Numbered from the stretch's first letter, positions 1 to 22,183 are shown. The stretch is 64,000 nt of DNA from Mycolicibacter acidiphilus (GCF_018455725.1 NZ_JAHCLR010000021.1:35033-99032); one strand, 5' to 3'. The notes: generated from the letters alone by a model not told the origin. Numbers and translations are program-made.

Positions 1-1
1 G

Positions 2-9736
<9,735 letters not shown>

Positions 9737-10302
9737 GCGGATCCAGTCCTGCACCGCGGTCATCGCAGATCGCGTTGTCCGGGGCGCGAAAACGTAGGCC
9801 AGTAGCGGAATCTCGATCACCGCGAACGCCAGGACGTGGAACAGCACCAGCGCTCCGACCTGCGCGGTGACCGCGGCGCCGGAGGCCAGAATGATCGCGA
9901 GTGCGGCCAGGTAGTCCACCGACGGCAACGCGATGCCCAAACCGGCTACTCCCGCAACCCAGAGCGAATCGGCGGTGAGCAGTCGTTGCGCCTGTGCCCC
10001 AAGCATTCCGGTGCGGGGTCGCCGCCATCGGGTGGCGTCGGCCGTCGCGATCACGGCGGCGGCGAGCAGCGCCATCGTGCCGATGAGGATCTGCACCGCG
10101 GGCAACGTGACGTGACTGGAGCCGGCGAAGCTGCGCCGGAAGACGAACAACACGGCCAGTCCGACCGTCATCCCCATGGCGAAGCCGCCGCACAGGAACG
10201 CCAGCAGTTGCAGCAGCGGCCTGGGCCTGTTCAGCATCAGGACCGTCATGCCGATCCGGAACGGTTCGAGGCTCACCGCGAACGCCATCACCGCGATCGT
10301 GA

Positions 10303-11631
10303 TCAGCATGAGCCGGTCGGCACGGCGTCGCTCATCCGCGGTACCCGCACGCCGATCATCGCCAGCAAGCCCGCCACCAGGACGACGCACAAGCCGCCCA
10401 TACCGGCCCGATCGGCGCTGAAGAGGTCGACGAAGGTGAAGAACATCCACGGCGCCAGGAACGACGCGGCACGCCCGGCGGTGGTGTACAGGCCGAACGC
10501 CACACCTTCCTTGCCGTCCACGGACATTCGCAGCATCAGCGACCGCGCAGCGGCCAGAATCGGCCCGACGAACAGGCAGAGCAGCAATCCGCAGATCCAG
10601 AATGCCAGCGGGCCGGAGAGGGCCACCAGCGCTAGCTCGACGGCGATCATCGCGGTGAGCGAGACGGTGATCACCGGCTTAGGACCCACCCGGTCGGCGA
10701 GGTGCCCGCCCGCCCCCGCGCCGATCGCTGCGACGATGCTGGCGCACATGCCGAACACGAGCACGTCGGCTTGTGAGACGCCGTAGACGGTGACGCCCAG
10801 GACCGCACCGAACGCGAAGACCCCGGTCAGGCCGTCCCGGAACACCGCGCTGGCCAGCAGGTAGTAGACGACGTTGCGGTCGCGCCGCCACTCCCCTTTC
10901 ACCTCCCGCCACAACTCCCGGTAGGCGCCCCAGAGGCCGACGGGCCGACGACGGTCACCGCGGTGCGGGGTGCGCAGGGTCACCAGCAGCGGGCCGGCGA
11001 ACAGCGCCAGCCACCCGGCCGCAACAAGCATCGCGATCCGGACGTTCTGCCCGTGTGCCGCCGGGATTCCGAGCAGACCCCGGGTTTCGCCGTCGCCCTG
11101 CATGAATCCGATGTAGAGGATCAGCAGCAGCAGCACACTGCCGCAATACCCGGCAGCGGAGCCGATCCCCGATATCCGGCCCGAGGTGCGGGGGGTGGCG
11201 AGTTGGCCGAGCACCGCGTTGTACGGCACCGTAGCCAGGTCGCTGCATGCCGCGGTGCACGCCAGCAGGATCAACCCCGGCCAGAGGTAGTGGTAGTCGG
11301 TGTCGATCAGGCTCATCGCCGCCGTCATCGCGACGACCGCGCCGGTGAGCACTGCCAGTGCGGTACGCCGGCGGTGTGGGGCGTCGACCCATATTCCCGT
11401 CGCCGGGGCCAGAAACGCCACGGCCAGCCCGGCGAAGGTCAGCGCTCTGCCCAGCCAACTCGCGGGTGTTGTCGCGCCGGGCAGTCCCAGCCCGACCTCC
11501 CCGGTGAGGTACACGGAGAAGACGAACGTGATGACGACGGCGTTCACACCCGTCGCGCCGAGATCCCACAGTGCCCAGGCGGCCACTCGCGATCGCGAGG
11601 CGGGAGGAGAATCCGCCGCCGGATTGCTCAT
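10303..11631 (-). CDS. MFS transporter, UMF1/Atg22-like
   Basis: A 442-residue polytopic membrane protein with about twelve hydrophobic segments. Features include ALWDLGATGVNAVVITFVFS at the N-terminus, a central cytosolic loop rich in Arg and Lys (around residues 225-255), and a GHLADRVGPKP signature between helices in the second half, typical of major facilitator proteins. The overall pattern fits the UMF1 (Atg22-like) branch. The substrate is unknown. The gene is first in a two-gene operon with the GAP protein, which it overlaps by 7 bases. A TAGAGT -10 box lies 6 bases before the ATG, so the transcript is probably leaderless. Confidence 0.85.
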   Translation of the reverse strand: MSNPAADSPPASRSRVAAWALWDLGATGVNAVVITFVFSVYLTGEVGLGLPGATTPASWLGRALTFAGLAVAFLAPATGIWVDAPHRRRTALAVLTGAVVAMTAAMSLIDTDYHYLWPGLILLACTAACSDLATVPYNAVLGQLATPRTSGRISGIGSAAGYCGSVLLLLILYIGFMQGDGETRGLLGIPAAHGQNVRIAMLVAAGWLALFAGPLLVTLRTPHRGDRRRPVGLWGAYRELWREVKGEWRRDRNVVYYLLASAVFRDGLTGVFAFGAVLGVTVYGVSQADVLVFGMCASIVAAIGAGAGGHLADRVGPKPVITVSLTAMIAVELALVALSGPLAFWICGLLLCLFVGPILAAARSLMLRMSVDGKEGVAFGLYTTAGRAASFLAPWMFFTFVDLFSADRAGMGGLCVVLVAGLLAMIGVRVPRMSDAVPTGSC

Positions 11632-11637
11632 GGCTGC

Positions 11638-11643
11638 ACTCTA
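11638..11643 (-). promoter_or_regulatory. -10 box of the MFS/GAP operon (leaderless)
   Basis: TAGAGT on the minus strand, 6 bases before the ATG at 11631. The spacing places the transcript start at or next to the start codon. Confidence 0.5.
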
Positions 11644-11716
11644 GTGGGGTGGCGGTGCGGCACCTGCGAGGGTGGGCCGCCCGGCGCGTGTTCCCAACCC
11701 GCGGCGCAGCGCCGCG

Positions 11717-11722
11717 TAGCGT
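11717..11722 (+). promoter_or_regulatory. -10 box of the peroxiredoxin gene (leaderless)
   Basis: TAGCGT, 7 bases before the ATG at 11730. No Shine-Dalgarno sequence is present, which fits a leaderless mRNA. Confidence 0.5.
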
Positions 11723-11729
11723 GATCGTC

Positions 11730-12185
11730 ATGAAAACCGGGGACACCGTGGCGGATTTCGAGCTTCCCGACCAGACCGGAGCACCGCGCAGGCTCAGTGC
11801 GCTGCTCGCCGACGGCCCGGTGGTGCTGTTCTTCTACCCGGCCGCCGGCACCCCCGGCTGTACCCGCGAGGCGTGTCACTTCCGCAACCTGTCCGCGGAG
11901 TTCGCCGCGGCCGGTGCGGTCCGGGTCGGCATCAGCGCCGACCGGGTCGCCAAGCAGGCGAAATTCGCCACCGATCACGACTTCGACTACCCGCTGCTGT
12001 CCGACACCGACGGCGCGGTCGCGGCGCAGTTCGGGGTCAAGCGCGGCCTGCTCGGCAAGCTGATGCCGGTCAAGCGCACCACATTCGTGATCGACACCGA
12101 CCGCACCGTGCTGGACGTGATCGCCAGCGAGTTCAACTTCAACGCGCACGCGGACCGCGCGCTGGACGTGTTGCGGACCCGATAG
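11730..12185 (+). CDS. bcpB: Peroxiredoxin, BCP/PrxQ type
   Basis: A 151-residue thiol peroxidase that reduces peroxides in the cytosol. The thioredoxin-fold motif FFYPAAGTPGCTREAC holds Cys44, the expected peroxidatic residue, and Cys49, the likely resolving residue of the PrxQ arrangement. The ATG at 11730 was chosen over a longer frame start because the protein then begins directly with the conserved GDTVADFELPDQTG segment and a -10 box sits 7 bases upstream. Its place beyond the his operon matches Rv1608c (bcpB) in M. tuberculosis, here with the chaA homologue of that region missing. The reducing partner cannot be read from sequence. Confidence 0.9.
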   Translation: MKTGDTVADFELPDQTGAPRRLSALLADGPVVLFFYPAAGTPGCTREACHFRNLSAEFAAAGAVRVGISADRVAKQAKFATDHDFDYPLLSDTDGAVAAQFGVKRGLLGKLMPVKRTTFVIDTDRTVLDVIASEFNFNAHADRALDVLRTR

Positions 12186-12223
12186 GCGACGCCCGGCAGA
12201 ACGATCGGGAGCACGCACCGGAC

Positions 12224-13177
12224 ATGGAATCGTTGCCAGCGCGGGCGCATCTCGCTCCGGCACTGACGGATGCCCGCATTGCCGACTGGTGCCTGGCCAA
12301 CCTGGGCTCGACACCGCGGCAGCGGTTATTCGAAAGACACCACCTGTCCCGCGTCATCGGCTTGGCGTTGGTTGACGGACGACGCATCGTCGTCAAAGTC
12401 CGACCAGATCATCCGCGACTCGACGGGTGCTATCAGGTGCAGCGACATCTTGCGGCCACGGGTTTTCCCTGCCCCCGACCGCTGACTCCACCGGTTCGTG
12501 TCGGAGCCCTTGCGGTGTCGGCGGAGACGTACGTTGCGGGCGGGCGAATCATCCGGTTCTCGGACGCCAGGCCCGAGTTGTTCGCACGCGCACTGGCCCG
12601 GTTGATCAGCAGCACCGAGGGACTAGCGGAGAGCGTGGATGTGAGTCCCTCACCGCCGTGGGTGTCGTTCGAGTCCGGAAGCAGCCGGCTGTGGCCCCAA
12701 CCCGACGACGTCGAAGGCGATCTCAACGATCCCCGACTGTCGGGGTGGATCGACGACGTGGCACGCAAGGCGCGAGAACGGATCGCACGACACAGCGGCC
12801 GACGCGTCTATGGACATGGCGACTGGTACGCCGCCAACATTCCCTGCCGCGGCGACCGCATCCACACAGTCCACGATTGGGACAGCGTCGTCCGTGAACC
12901 GGAATGCGTGATAGCCGGCGTCGCATCGGCGATATTCCCCGGAACCGGTGCGCCGGGCGAGGTTGCGTCGGTAGCTCAATCGGATGCATTCCTGCGCGCG
13001 TACGCCGACGAGCGAGGTGTGAAACGGTCGACCGACGACATGCAGATCTGCTGGGCCGCGTCGGTATGGACCAGAGCATTCGATGCGAAGAAGGAGATGC
13101 TGCGCGGTGGCGACATTCTCGCGCTCGATCGCCAGGAAGCGACTGAACGGCTGAGGCGGGCCGGAGTCCGTTTCTGA
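12224..13177 (+). CDS. APH-fold phosphotransferase family protein
   Basis: A 317-residue protein with the hallmarks of the aminoglycoside phosphotransferase/choline kinase-like fold. The catalytic loop VYGHGDWYAANI (HxDxxxxN) lies near residue 200, a metal-binding Asp follows in HDWDS, and there is an N-lobe segment GRRIVVKVRPDH with a candidate ATP-binding Lys. The substrate is unknown; many members act on small molecules rather than antibiotics, so resistance should not be assumed. The ATG at 12224 lies 38 bases after the peroxiredoxin stop, so the two may be co-transcribed. I recall no counterpart at this position in M. tuberculosis. Confidence 0.75.
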   Translation: MESLPARAHLAPALTDARIADWCLANLGSTPRQRLFERHHLSRVIGLALVDGRRIVVKVRPDHPRLDGCYQVQRHLAATGFPCPRPLTPPVRVGALAVSAETYVAGGRIIRFSDARPELFARALARLISSTEGLAESVDVSPSPPWVSFESGSSRLWPQPDDVEGDLNDPRLSGWIDDVARKARERIARHSGRRVYGHGDWYAANIPCRGDRIHTVHDWDSVVREPECVIAGVASAIFPGTGAPGEVASVAQSDAFLRAYADERGVKRSTDDMQICWAASVWTRAFDAKKEMLRGGDILALDRQEATERLRRAGVRF

Positions 13178-13179
13178 CG

Positions 13180-13249
13180 TCGTCGCGATCGACGACACCG
13201 CCGGCAGTCACACCGTGTCACGGCGGTACCGCCAGCGGTCACGACCGCT
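13180..13249. terminator. Hairpin cluster between convergent genes (likely bidirectional terminator)
   Basis: The gap between the kinase and the coiled-coil gene contains several short inverted repeats. The clearest is AGCGGTC-AC-GACCGCT at 13234-13249, which overlaps the stop codon of the minus-strand gene. A second has 7-base arms, ACCGCCG and CGGCGGT, about 18 bases apart. There is no U-tract, as is common in mycobacteria. Confidence 0.4.
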
Positions 13250-14366
13250 AGTCGGCGGCGACCTCCGCCAAGTCCTTCACTGGCGCGGCCTCCTTGACCG
13301 GTGTCGGATTCTTGGCCGGCGCCGAATCCTTGACCGGCGCGGCGTCCGCCACCGACTCCAGCGCATCAGCCGGCAGCGCGGCCTGGTCGCCCCGTCCGGT
13401 GCCGACCGCGGTGTCGATCCAGCTGCGGATCTCGTTGAGGTGGGTGACGATCCCGGCCCGCTCCCGGACCAGCATGTCAACCTCGGCGTGGGTCCGCTCG
13501 GTGAGCGACTTGGCCTCGCGCTTGGTGGTGGCGATCAGGGTGGACGCCTCCAGGCGCGCTTCCTTGTCCAGCTTGGCGATGCGCTCCTCGGCCTGCTCCC
13601 AGGCGGTCTTCATCTGCTGGTCGAGCCGACGCTGCGCATCGCGGCGGTTGCGCTCGTCGTCCTCCCACGCCAGCTTGATCTGCTCGTCCAGGGATTCCTG
13701 CGCGGCCCGGCGGTTACGCTCGTCCTCCTCGGCCAGCCGCTGGTACAGCTCGCGGCGGCTGCGCTCGGCCTCCTCGATCTCCCGTGCGACGCGGCTGCGG
13801 TCCTCATGCGCGGCGCGCAGGATCTCCTCGGCCTCCGCGGTCGCCGCGGCGAGGATCTTCTCGCGGCGGACGTTGGTCGACGCCTGGAACTCCGCCAGCG
13901 CCTCGCTGGCCGCGGCCCGGTCCTGCTGGGCCGCGTCGACCTGCTCGCGCAGCTCACTGGTGAGCGCTTCCGCGTCCTGACGGGCCAGGTCCTTGGTGCG
14001 TCGCGCCTCCTCGGAGGCGATCCGCATCATGCGGGCGATCCGATCGGACATGCCCTCGACCGACTCGCCCTGGACGACGCCGCCGCCCTGCGCGATCTGA
14101 CCCTGCAGCTGTGCGATCTCCCCGGCGAGGCGTTCGCGCTCCGCCTCGGCGTCGGCGGTCATCCGGACGGCGTCGCTCTGCAGCCGGGAGATCTCCGCGG
14201 TCAGCTGCTCACGGTCGAAACGGGTCTGCGTCTTCGCCGCCTCAAGGGAGTTCACCTTCCCCTGCAGAACTTCGACCTCGCGGTGCAGCCGCACGATGTA
14301 GTCGCTGACTTCGTTTCGGTCGAAACCACGCATCTGGGTTTCGAATTCGGGAATCTCCAGTGGCAC
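13248..14366 (-). CDS. DivIVA-like coiled-coil protein
   Basis: A 372-residue, highly charged protein. Residues 1-40 (PLEIPEFETQMRGFDRNEV, then an aromatic residue and leucines) resemble the membrane-targeting N-terminus of DivIVA/Wag31 proteins. The middle is a long coiled coil with a near-duplicated 23-residue segment (RNRRAAQESLDEQIKLAWE, then RNRRDAQRRLDQQMKTAWE). The C-terminus is a Lys-Pro-Ala tail with repeated PVKD/PVKE units. The GTG at 14366 is the only start preceded by a good ribosome site (AGGAGA, 7 bases upstream). The upstream neighbour is a second coiled-coil gene, 158 bases away. A scaffold role in polar growth or division is inference. Confidence 0.7.
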   Translation of the reverse strand: MPLEIPEFETQMRGFDRNEVSDYIVRLHREVEVLQGKVNSLEAAKTQTRFDREQLTAEISRLQSDAVRMTADAEAERERLAGEIAQLQGQIAQGGGVVQGESVEGMSDRIARMMRIASEEARRTKDLARQDAEALTSELREQVDAAQQDRAAASEALAEFQASTNVRREKILAAATAEAEEILRAAHEDRSRVAREIEEAERSRRELYQRLAEEDERNRRAAQESLDEQIKLAWEDDERNRRDAQRRLDQQMKTAWEQAEERIAKLDKEARLEASTLIATTKREAKSLTERTHAEVDMLVRERAGIVTHLNEIRSWIDTAVGTGRGDQAALPADALESVADAAPVKDSAPAKNPTPVKEAAPVKDLAEVAAD

Positions 14367-14421
14367 CGGGCTTCTCCTAGCAATTCGCGGAATCGATGTG
14401 CGATCTGACGGACGATCGGCG

Positions 14422-14444
14422 GGCCCCTGTGTTGACTTGGGGCC
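14422..14444 (-). terminator. Hairpin between the two coiled-coil genes
   Basis: Inverted repeat GGCCCC / GGGGCC with an 11-base loop, in the gap after the upstream coiled-coil gene. It may end that transcript. The downstream gene would then need its own promoter, which I cannot place. Confidence 0.3.
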
Positions 14445-14524
14445 GGGCGAAGCAGGCTGCCGCTCCGCTAAGCCCACCGTGCCGGGCAGCGTAACAGATC
14501 AGGAACGCCGACTGAAAGGAGCAG

Positions 14525-15250
14525 TCACCCTGGAAACCCTTCCTCATGGTCGAAATTTGTTCCGCGAGGCAGGGATTCGCGATTAACTTGCACTGTGGAC
14601 CGCCTGATCTGATCGATGATCTTCGCCCGTGCACCGATCAGTTCATTGAGCCGCTCCTGCGCCTCGGTGACCTGTGCGGTGATGCTGTCGTTCATCTGAG
14701 CCAGGATCACCATCGCCTGACTCTCGGCTTCCTCCATGATCTCCGCCGCACTGAGCACCGCTTGCTGCCGCAGCTGTGCGGCGTGCGCCCGCAACTGGCT
14801 GTGCTGAGCTTCCAGCTCAGCCCGCAGTTCCGCGACCGACTCGCGCTCCGCGCGGGCTTCGGCGAGCAGCGCTGAGGCTTCCCGCTTGGCCGCACTGCGC
14901 GTCTCGGCGGCAAACCGCTCGGCCGCCGACCGGATGTCCTCGGCCTCCGTCATCGCGCCGTTGAGAATGCCCGAGAGGCGCTCGCTCAAATCGCTGATGT
15001 CACCCGGGATAGCCGCGGCGACCTCGTTGAAACGCGCTGACGTCGATTCCAGGCTGGACTGCGATTTATTCAACTGTTCACTGAGTGCGACGATTCGGGA
15101 ACCCATTCGCGGAAGTGCACTGCGGAACTCGTTGAGGGAACCGGTCGCGTAGTGGGTGTCTATCTGGACGGAGACACGTTCCACCTCGAATTTCGCCGAA
15201 CTGCTGGTGTGCTCCAACTGGTACACGTCGTCGGCGTCGTCGGAATTCAC
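14525..15250 (-). CDS. Coiled-coil protein of unrecognised family, DivIVA-like in character
   Basis: A 241-residue acidic/alanine-rich protein. After a short N-terminus (DDADDVYQLEHTSSS) it is dominated by heptad-like helices, notably around residues 95-200 (AEDIRSAAERFAAETRSAAK and following). There are no membrane segments or signal peptide. It resembles ATP-synthase-b or DivIVA-type helices more than an enzyme. The start is a GTG at 15250 with TATGCT 8 bases upstream. It lies 36 bases after hisI on the same strand and before the larger coiled-coil gene. Function unknown; the pairing suggests the two proteins act together. Confidence 0.65.
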   Translation of the reverse strand: MNSDDADDVYQLEHTSSSAKFEVERVSVQIDTHYATGSLNEFRSALPRMGSRIVALSEQLNKSQSSLESTSARFNEVAAAIPGDISDLSERLSGILNGAMTEAEDIRSAAERFAAETRSAAKREASALLAEARAERESVAELRAELEAQHSQLRAHAAQLRQQAVLSAAEIMEEAESQAMVILAQMNDSITAQVTEAQERLNELIGARAKIIDQIRRSTVQVNRESLPRGTNFDHEEGFPG

Positions 15251-15258
15251 AGTCGGCC

Positions 15259-15264
15259 AGCATA
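15259..15264 (-). promoter_or_regulatory. -10 box of the first coiled-coil gene
   Basis: TATGCT on the minus strand, 8 bases before the GTG at 15250. It lies in the short gap after hisI, so the coiled-coil genes can be expressed apart from the his operon. Confidence 0.4.
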
Positions 15265-15286
15265 CCGGCCCGCAGACGTCGCGGTA

Positions 15287-15640
15287 TCAGTCCGCGGAAG
15301 CGAGCAGGACATCCGCATCGAAACAGCTGTGGTCACCGGTGTGGCAGGCACCGCCGGTCTGATCCACCTGAAGCAGCACCGCGTCACCGTCACAGTCCAG
15401 TCGCACCGCGTGCACGTACTGGGTGTGCCCGGACGTCGCACCCTTGATCCACTGCTGCCCGCGGGAGCGGGAGAAGTACGTCGCCTCCCGGGTCTGCAGG
15501 GTTCGTGCCAGCGCCTCGTCGTCCATCCAGGCGACCATCAGCACGTCACCGCTGCCGCGCTCCTGCACCACCGCGGTGAACAGGCCGTCGACGTTGCGTT
15601 TGAGCCGGGCGGCGATCGTGGGGTCCAACTCGAACGTCAT
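15287..15640 (-). CDS. hisI: Phosphoribosyl-AMP cyclohydrolase
   Basis: A 117-residue enzyme for step three of histidine synthesis: hydrolytic opening of the adenine ring of phosphoribosyl-AMP. Zinc- and magnesium-ligand motifs are visible: [14 protein letters not shown], then [12 protein letters not shown] with the conserved cysteines. It is the single-domain form; the HisE pyrophosphatase is not fused or adjacent, as in other mycobacteria. Its ATG overlaps the hisF TGA by 4 bases (ATGA), and it is the last his gene of the operon. Confidence 0.96.
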   Translation of the reverse strand: MTFELDPTIAARLKRNVDGLFTAVVQERGSGDVLMVAWMDDEALARTLQTREATYFSRSRGQQWIKGATSGHTQYVHAVRLDCDGDAVLLQVDQTGGACHTGDHSCFDADVLLASAD

Positions 15641-16416
15641 CGGACCACTATCCCCTCGGCCGCCATTGCCGCCTTGACCTGCGGAATGGTCAACTCACCG
15701 AAGTGGAACACGCTGGCGGCGAGCACGGCGTCAGCGCCGGCGGCGACGGCCGGGGCGAAGTGCTCCAGCGCGCCGGCCCCGCCACTGGCGATCACCGGCA
15801 CCCCGACCGCGGCGCGGACCGCGCGCAGCATCGGCAGGTCGAAACCGGCCTTGGTGCCGTCGGCGTCCATCGAGTTCAGCAGGATCTCGCCGACGCCGAG
15901 GTCCACCCCGCGCATCGCCCATTCGACGGCGTCGATTCCGGTGCCCTGCCGCCCGCCGTGGGTGGTCACCTCCCAGCCCGACGCAGTGGGCGCCGACCCG
16001 GCCGGCACCGTGCGGGCGTCGACGCTCAGGACGATGCACTGGGAACCGAACTGGCGGGCCAACTCGGCGAGCAGCTCCGGGCGGGCGATCGCCGCGGTGT
16101 TCACCGACACCTTGTCGGCGCCGGCCCGCAGCAGCACGTCCACATCGGCCACGGTGCGCACCCCGCCGCCCACGGTGAGCGGGATGAACACCTGGTCGGC
16201 GGTGCGCTGCACCACCTCCAGCATGGTGGCGCGCCCCGACGACGACGCGGTCACGTCGAGGAAGGTCAGTTCGTCGGCGCCCTCGGCGTCGTAGGCGGCA
16301 GCGAGTTCGACCGGGTCACCCGCGTCGCGGAGGTTCGCGAAGTTGACCCCCTTGACGACGCGTCCGCCATCGACGTCCAGGCACGGGATGACCCGCACCG
16401 CCACATCACCGGCCAT
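15637..16416 (-). CDS. hisF: Imidazole glycerol phosphate synthase, cyclase subunit
   Basis: A 259-residue TIM barrel that uses ammonia from HisH to make imidazole glycerol phosphate and AICAR. The first catalytic Asp is in [15 protein letters not shown] and the second in [13 protein letters not shown]. The phosphate-binding strands [10 protein letters not shown] and PVIASGGAG are intact. The ATG at 16416 follows the impA stop by 2 bases and fits the family start ([14 protein letters not shown]). Any longer frame runs into shadow sequence of impA. Confidence 0.97.
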   Translation of the reverse strand: MAGDVAVRVIPCLDVDGGRVVKGVNFANLRDAGDPVELAAAYDAEGADELTFLDVTASSSGRATMLEVVQRTADQVFIPLTVGGGVRTVADVDVLLRAGADKVSVNTAAIARPELLAELARQFGSQCIVLSVDARTVPAGSAPTASGWEVTTHGGRQGTGIDAVEWAMRGVDLGVGEILLNSMDADGTKAGFDLPMLRAVRAAVGVPVIASGGAGALEHFAPAVAAGADAVLAASVFHFGELTIPQVKAAMAAEGIVVR

Positions 16417-16418
16417 GC

Positions 16419-17234
16419 TCAGTACTCCCCCGGTTCGCCGACCCGTTGCAGGATCTCGATGATCTCGCCGTGCACACCGGGCGCGGCCGCCAGCGCCGAG
16501 CGCGATTGCGCGGTCCAGTCCGCCCCGGCCAGATCGGTGACGATCCCGCCGGCCGCTCGCACCAGCGCGACACCGGCGGCGTGATCCCAGATGTGGTCGC
16601 CGAAACTGATTGCGCCACCGAGGATTCCACCGGCCACATAGGCGAGGTCGATCCCGGTGGCACCGTGCATCCGCGGCCGTGAGGTGACCCGGCTCAAACC
16701 CTCGAGCACGGCCTGCCGGTAGCGCCCGGGGAATCGGCCGCGCCAGTCCACGTTGAACGTGCCGATCCCGACCAGCGAGTCGGCCAGCGCGACCGGCGTC
16801 AGCGCCGGCTGCGGGATGCCGTCGCTGATCAGGGGTCCGCCGCTCACCGCGGTGTAGCGCTGGCCGGTGAACGGCAGCCAGGTCAGCCCGGCCACCGGTT
16901 CGCCGTCGCGCAGCAGGCCGAGCAGGATCGCCGCCATCGGCGATCCCGCGGCGTAGTTGAAGGTGCCGTCGATCGGGTCGAGCACCCACACCAGTGGCGA
17001 GTCGACCGGCGGTCCGCCGAACTCCTCACCGTGCACCCCGATCCCGGTGGCCTCGGTCAGCGCGCTGGAGATCTGACGCTCCAGTGCCAGATCCACTTCG
17101 GTGGCGAAGTCGTTGCCGCCCTTGCGGACCGCGGAATCCGCGCGGTGTCCGGCGATGAACGGCCCCACCGCGGCGTCGAGGATCGCGGTCGCCTCGGCGA
17201 CCAGAGCGCCCAGGTCCGCGGTGTCCAGCGCCAC
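16419..17234 (-). CDS. impA: Inositol monophosphatase family protein
   Basis: A 271-residue Mg-dependent phosphatase. The three family motifs are present: GEE in GVHGEEFGG near residue 70, [12 protein letters not shown] around 85-97, and [15 protein letters not shown] near 215. Members hydrolyse inositol-1-phosphate or, in actinobacteria, histidinol phosphate. A gene of this family inside the his operon is standard in mycobacteria (Rv1604). The histidinol-phosphatase step is usually credited to another gene, so the role here is open. It sits 7 bases after hisA and 2 before hisF, clearly co-transcribed. Confidence 0.93.
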   Translation of the reverse strand: MALDTADLGALVAEATAILDAAVGPFIAGHRADSAVRKGGNDFATEVDLALERQISSALTEATGIGVHGEEFGGPPVDSPLVWVLDPIDGTFNYAAGSPMAAILLGLLRDGEPVAGLTWLPFTGQRYTAVSGGPLISDGIPQPALTPVALADSLVGIGTFNVDWRGRFPGRYRQAVLEGLSRVTSRPRMHGATGIDLAYVAGGILGGAISFGDHIWDHAAGVALVRAAGGIVTDLAGADWTAQSRSALAAAPGVHGEIIEILQRVGEPGEY

Positions 17235-17241
17235 GACGGAT

Positions 17242-17982
17242 CTACCCCCGCACCGCTGACAGCGCCTCGGGCAGGGTGAACCGGCCCGCGTACAGAGCCT
17301 TGCCGACGATCGCGCCCTCCACGCCGTCCGGCACCAGGGTGGCGATCGCGGTCAAGTCGTCCAAGCTGGACACACCGCCGGAGGCGATCACCGGGGCGTC
17401 GGTGCGGCCGGCCACCTCGCGCAGCAGTTCCAGGTTCGGCCCCTGCAACGTGCCGTCCTTGGTGACGTCGGTGACCACGAACCGGGAACAGCCCTCGCGG
17501 TCCAGGCGATCCAGCACCGGCCACAGGTCGCCGCCGTCGGTCTCCCAGCCGCGCCCGCGCAGCCGGTACGTCCCGTCGACCAGTTGGACGTCGAGGCCGA
17601 CCGCCACCTTGTCGCCGTGCTCGGCGATCGCCTTAGCGCACCAGGCCGGGTTCTCCAGCGCCGCGGTACCCACGTTGACCCGACGGCAGCCGGTCGCCAG
17701 CGCCGCCGCCAGCGACTCGTCGTCGCGGATGCCGCCGGATAGCTCGACCTGAACATCAAGGCGCCCAACCACATCGGCGAGCAACTCGCGGTTGGAGCCG
17801 CGGCCGAAGGCGGCGTCCAGGTCGACCAGGTGGATCCACTCGGCCCCGTCGCGCTGCCAGGTCAACGCGGCGTCCAGCGCGTCGCCGTACGCCGTCTCAC
17901 TGCCGGCCTTGCCCTGCACCAGGCGGACCGCCTTGCCGTCGACGACGTCGACGGCGGGCAACAGAACCAACGATGTACTCAC
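17242..17982 (-). CDS. hisA: Bifunctional ProFAR/PRA isomerase
   Basis: A 246-residue TIM barrel. In actinobacteria this protein (PriA) serves both histidine synthesis (ProFAR isomerase) and tryptophan synthesis (PRA isomerase), because a separate trpF is usually absent. The N-terminal strand [18 protein letters not shown] carries the first catalytic Asp, the second is in [14 protein letters not shown], and the phosphate sites [10 protein letters not shown] and [10 protein letters not shown] are intact. The start is the GTG at 17982, overlapping the hisH TGA (GTGA). The predicted length matches the 245-residue M. tuberculosis PriA. Confidence 0.96.
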   Translation of the reverse strand: MSTSLVLLPAVDVVDGKAVRLVQGKAGSETAYGDALDAALTWQRDGAEWIHLVDLDAAFGRGSNRELLADVVGRLDVQVELSGGIRDDESLAAALATGCRRVNVGTAALENPAWCAKAIAEHGDKVAVGLDVQLVDGTYRLRGRGWETDGGDLWPVLDRLDREGCSRFVVTDVTKDGTLQGPNLELLREVAGRTDAPVIASGGVSSLDDLTAIATLVPDGVEGAIVGKALYAGRFTLPEALSAVRG

Positions 17983-18592
17983 AGTGCCTCCACCCAGTTG
18001 CTCAGCAGTGTCGCCCCGGCATCCCCGCTCTTCTCGGGGTGAAACTGGGTGGCGGCCAACGGCCCGTCCTCGACAGCCGCCAGGAACCGTACCTGATGGG
18101 TCGCCCAGGTCACCAACGCGTCCGGGCTGCCCTCCCAGCGCTGCGCGGCGTAGGAGTGCACGAAGTAGAACCGGGTGTCGGCGTCCAACCCGCGGAACAG
18201 CGTGCTGCCGGGCGCGGCGTCGACGGTGTTCCAGCCCATGTGCGGGATGACCGGGGCGTCGAGACGGGTGACCGCCCCCGGCCACTGCCCGCACCCGGTG
18301 GTGTCCACCCCGAACTCGACGCCGTGCGCGAACAGGATCTGCATGCCGACGCAGACCCCCAGCACCGGCCGGCCGGCGTGCAGGCGCTCGGCGATGATCT
18401 TGTCGCCGTTGACCTCCCGCAGCCCGGTCATGCACGCCGCGAAGGCGCCGACGCCCGGCACCACCAGGCCGTCGGCCGCCGCGGCCGCACCGGGATCGGC
18501 GGTCACCTCGACGTCGGCCCCGGTGCGCTGCAGTGCGCGCTGCGCCGAGCGCAGGTTGCCTGAGCCGTAATCCAGTACGACGACCCGCTTGG

Positions 18593-18596
<4 letters not shown>
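17979..18596 (-). CDS. hisH: Imidazole glycerol phosphate synthase, glutaminase subunit
   Basis: A 205-residue class I glutamine amidotransferase that feeds ammonia to HisF. The triad is visible: the nucleophilic Cys in [11 protein letters not shown] and the His-Glu pair in [10 protein letters not shown]. The oxyanion-strand region VVPGVGAF is also conserved. The ATG at 18596 overlaps the hisB stop by 4 bases, and the gene overlaps hisA at its other end, so subunit synthesis is tightly coupled. Confidence 0.97.
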
Positions 18597-21683
<3,087 letters not shown>

Positions 21684-21722
21684 TGTCCCAGAGCCGTTCA
21701 AGTCGATTTCGCCGCACATGGC

Positions 21723-21728
21723 TAGGCT
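21723..21728 (+). promoter_or_regulatory. -10 box of the first deazaflavin-type reductase (leaderless)
   Basis: TAGGCT, 6 bases before the ATG at 21735, in the gap shared with hisD. Confidence 0.5.
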
Positions 21729-21734
21729 GGCGAC

Positions 21735-22154
21735 ATGCGCATCGAGGACGAGTACAAGAGCAAGCCCGGAGTGCCCTACATCTTCCCGGATTGGCTCGAC
21801 GGTATCCAGAACAAGTACGTCAGCCCGCTGGTGAAGCGATTCCAGCGTTACATCCCGACGTTCACGGTGATCGAGCACAAGGGCCGCAAGTCCGGCAAGC
21901 CGTACAAGACCGTCGTACACGGCTACACCAAGGGTTCGTCGTTCGCGGTGATGCTCGGCCACGGCAAGGCCGACTGGGTGCGCAATGTGCTGGCCGCCGG
22001 CGGGGCCGACGTGCATCTGTTCCGTCGCAGCGTGCACATCACCAACCCGCGCATCGTGCCGATCGGCGGCGACGTCAGCAACCTGCCGCTGATCGTGCGA
22101 CTCGCGGCACGCCGGGTCGGCATTCTGGTCGCCGACATCGACAGCGCGGCCTGA
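21735..22154 (+). CDS. Nitroreductase/deazaflavin-dependent oxidoreductase family protein
   Basis: A 139-residue member of the Ddn/FDOR split-barrel family, whose members use F420H2 to reduce quinones, nitroaromatics or unknown substrates. Family features are [20 protein letters not shown] (phosphate-contacting basic loop), a glycine-rich [19 protein letters not shown] segment and the closing VGILVADID strand. It occupies the position of Rv1598c next to hisD. Transcription appears leaderless from a -10 box 6 bases upstream. The next gene is a close paralogue, so the pair arose by tandem duplication. Confidence 0.85.
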   Translation: MRIEDEYKSKPGVPYIFPDWLDGIQNKYVSPLVKRFQRYIPTFTVIEHKGRKSGKPYKTVVHGYTKGSSFAVMLGHGKADWVRNVLAAGGADVHLFRRSVHITNPRIVPIGGDVSNLPLIVRLAARRVGILVADIDSAA

Positions 22155-22183
22155 GTTCGGGTTCGAGGAGAAACGGAGTCGTC

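Noticed and set aside
12224-13177. Calling the APH-fold kinase an antibiotic-resistance gene
   Set aside because: Only the general kinase motifs are visible; nothing shows an antibiotic substrate.
13215-14408. Long plus-strand frame over the coiled-coil gene
   Set aside because: Leu/Gly/Arg-rich shadow without motifs; the minus-strand frame has a ribosome site and heptad structure.
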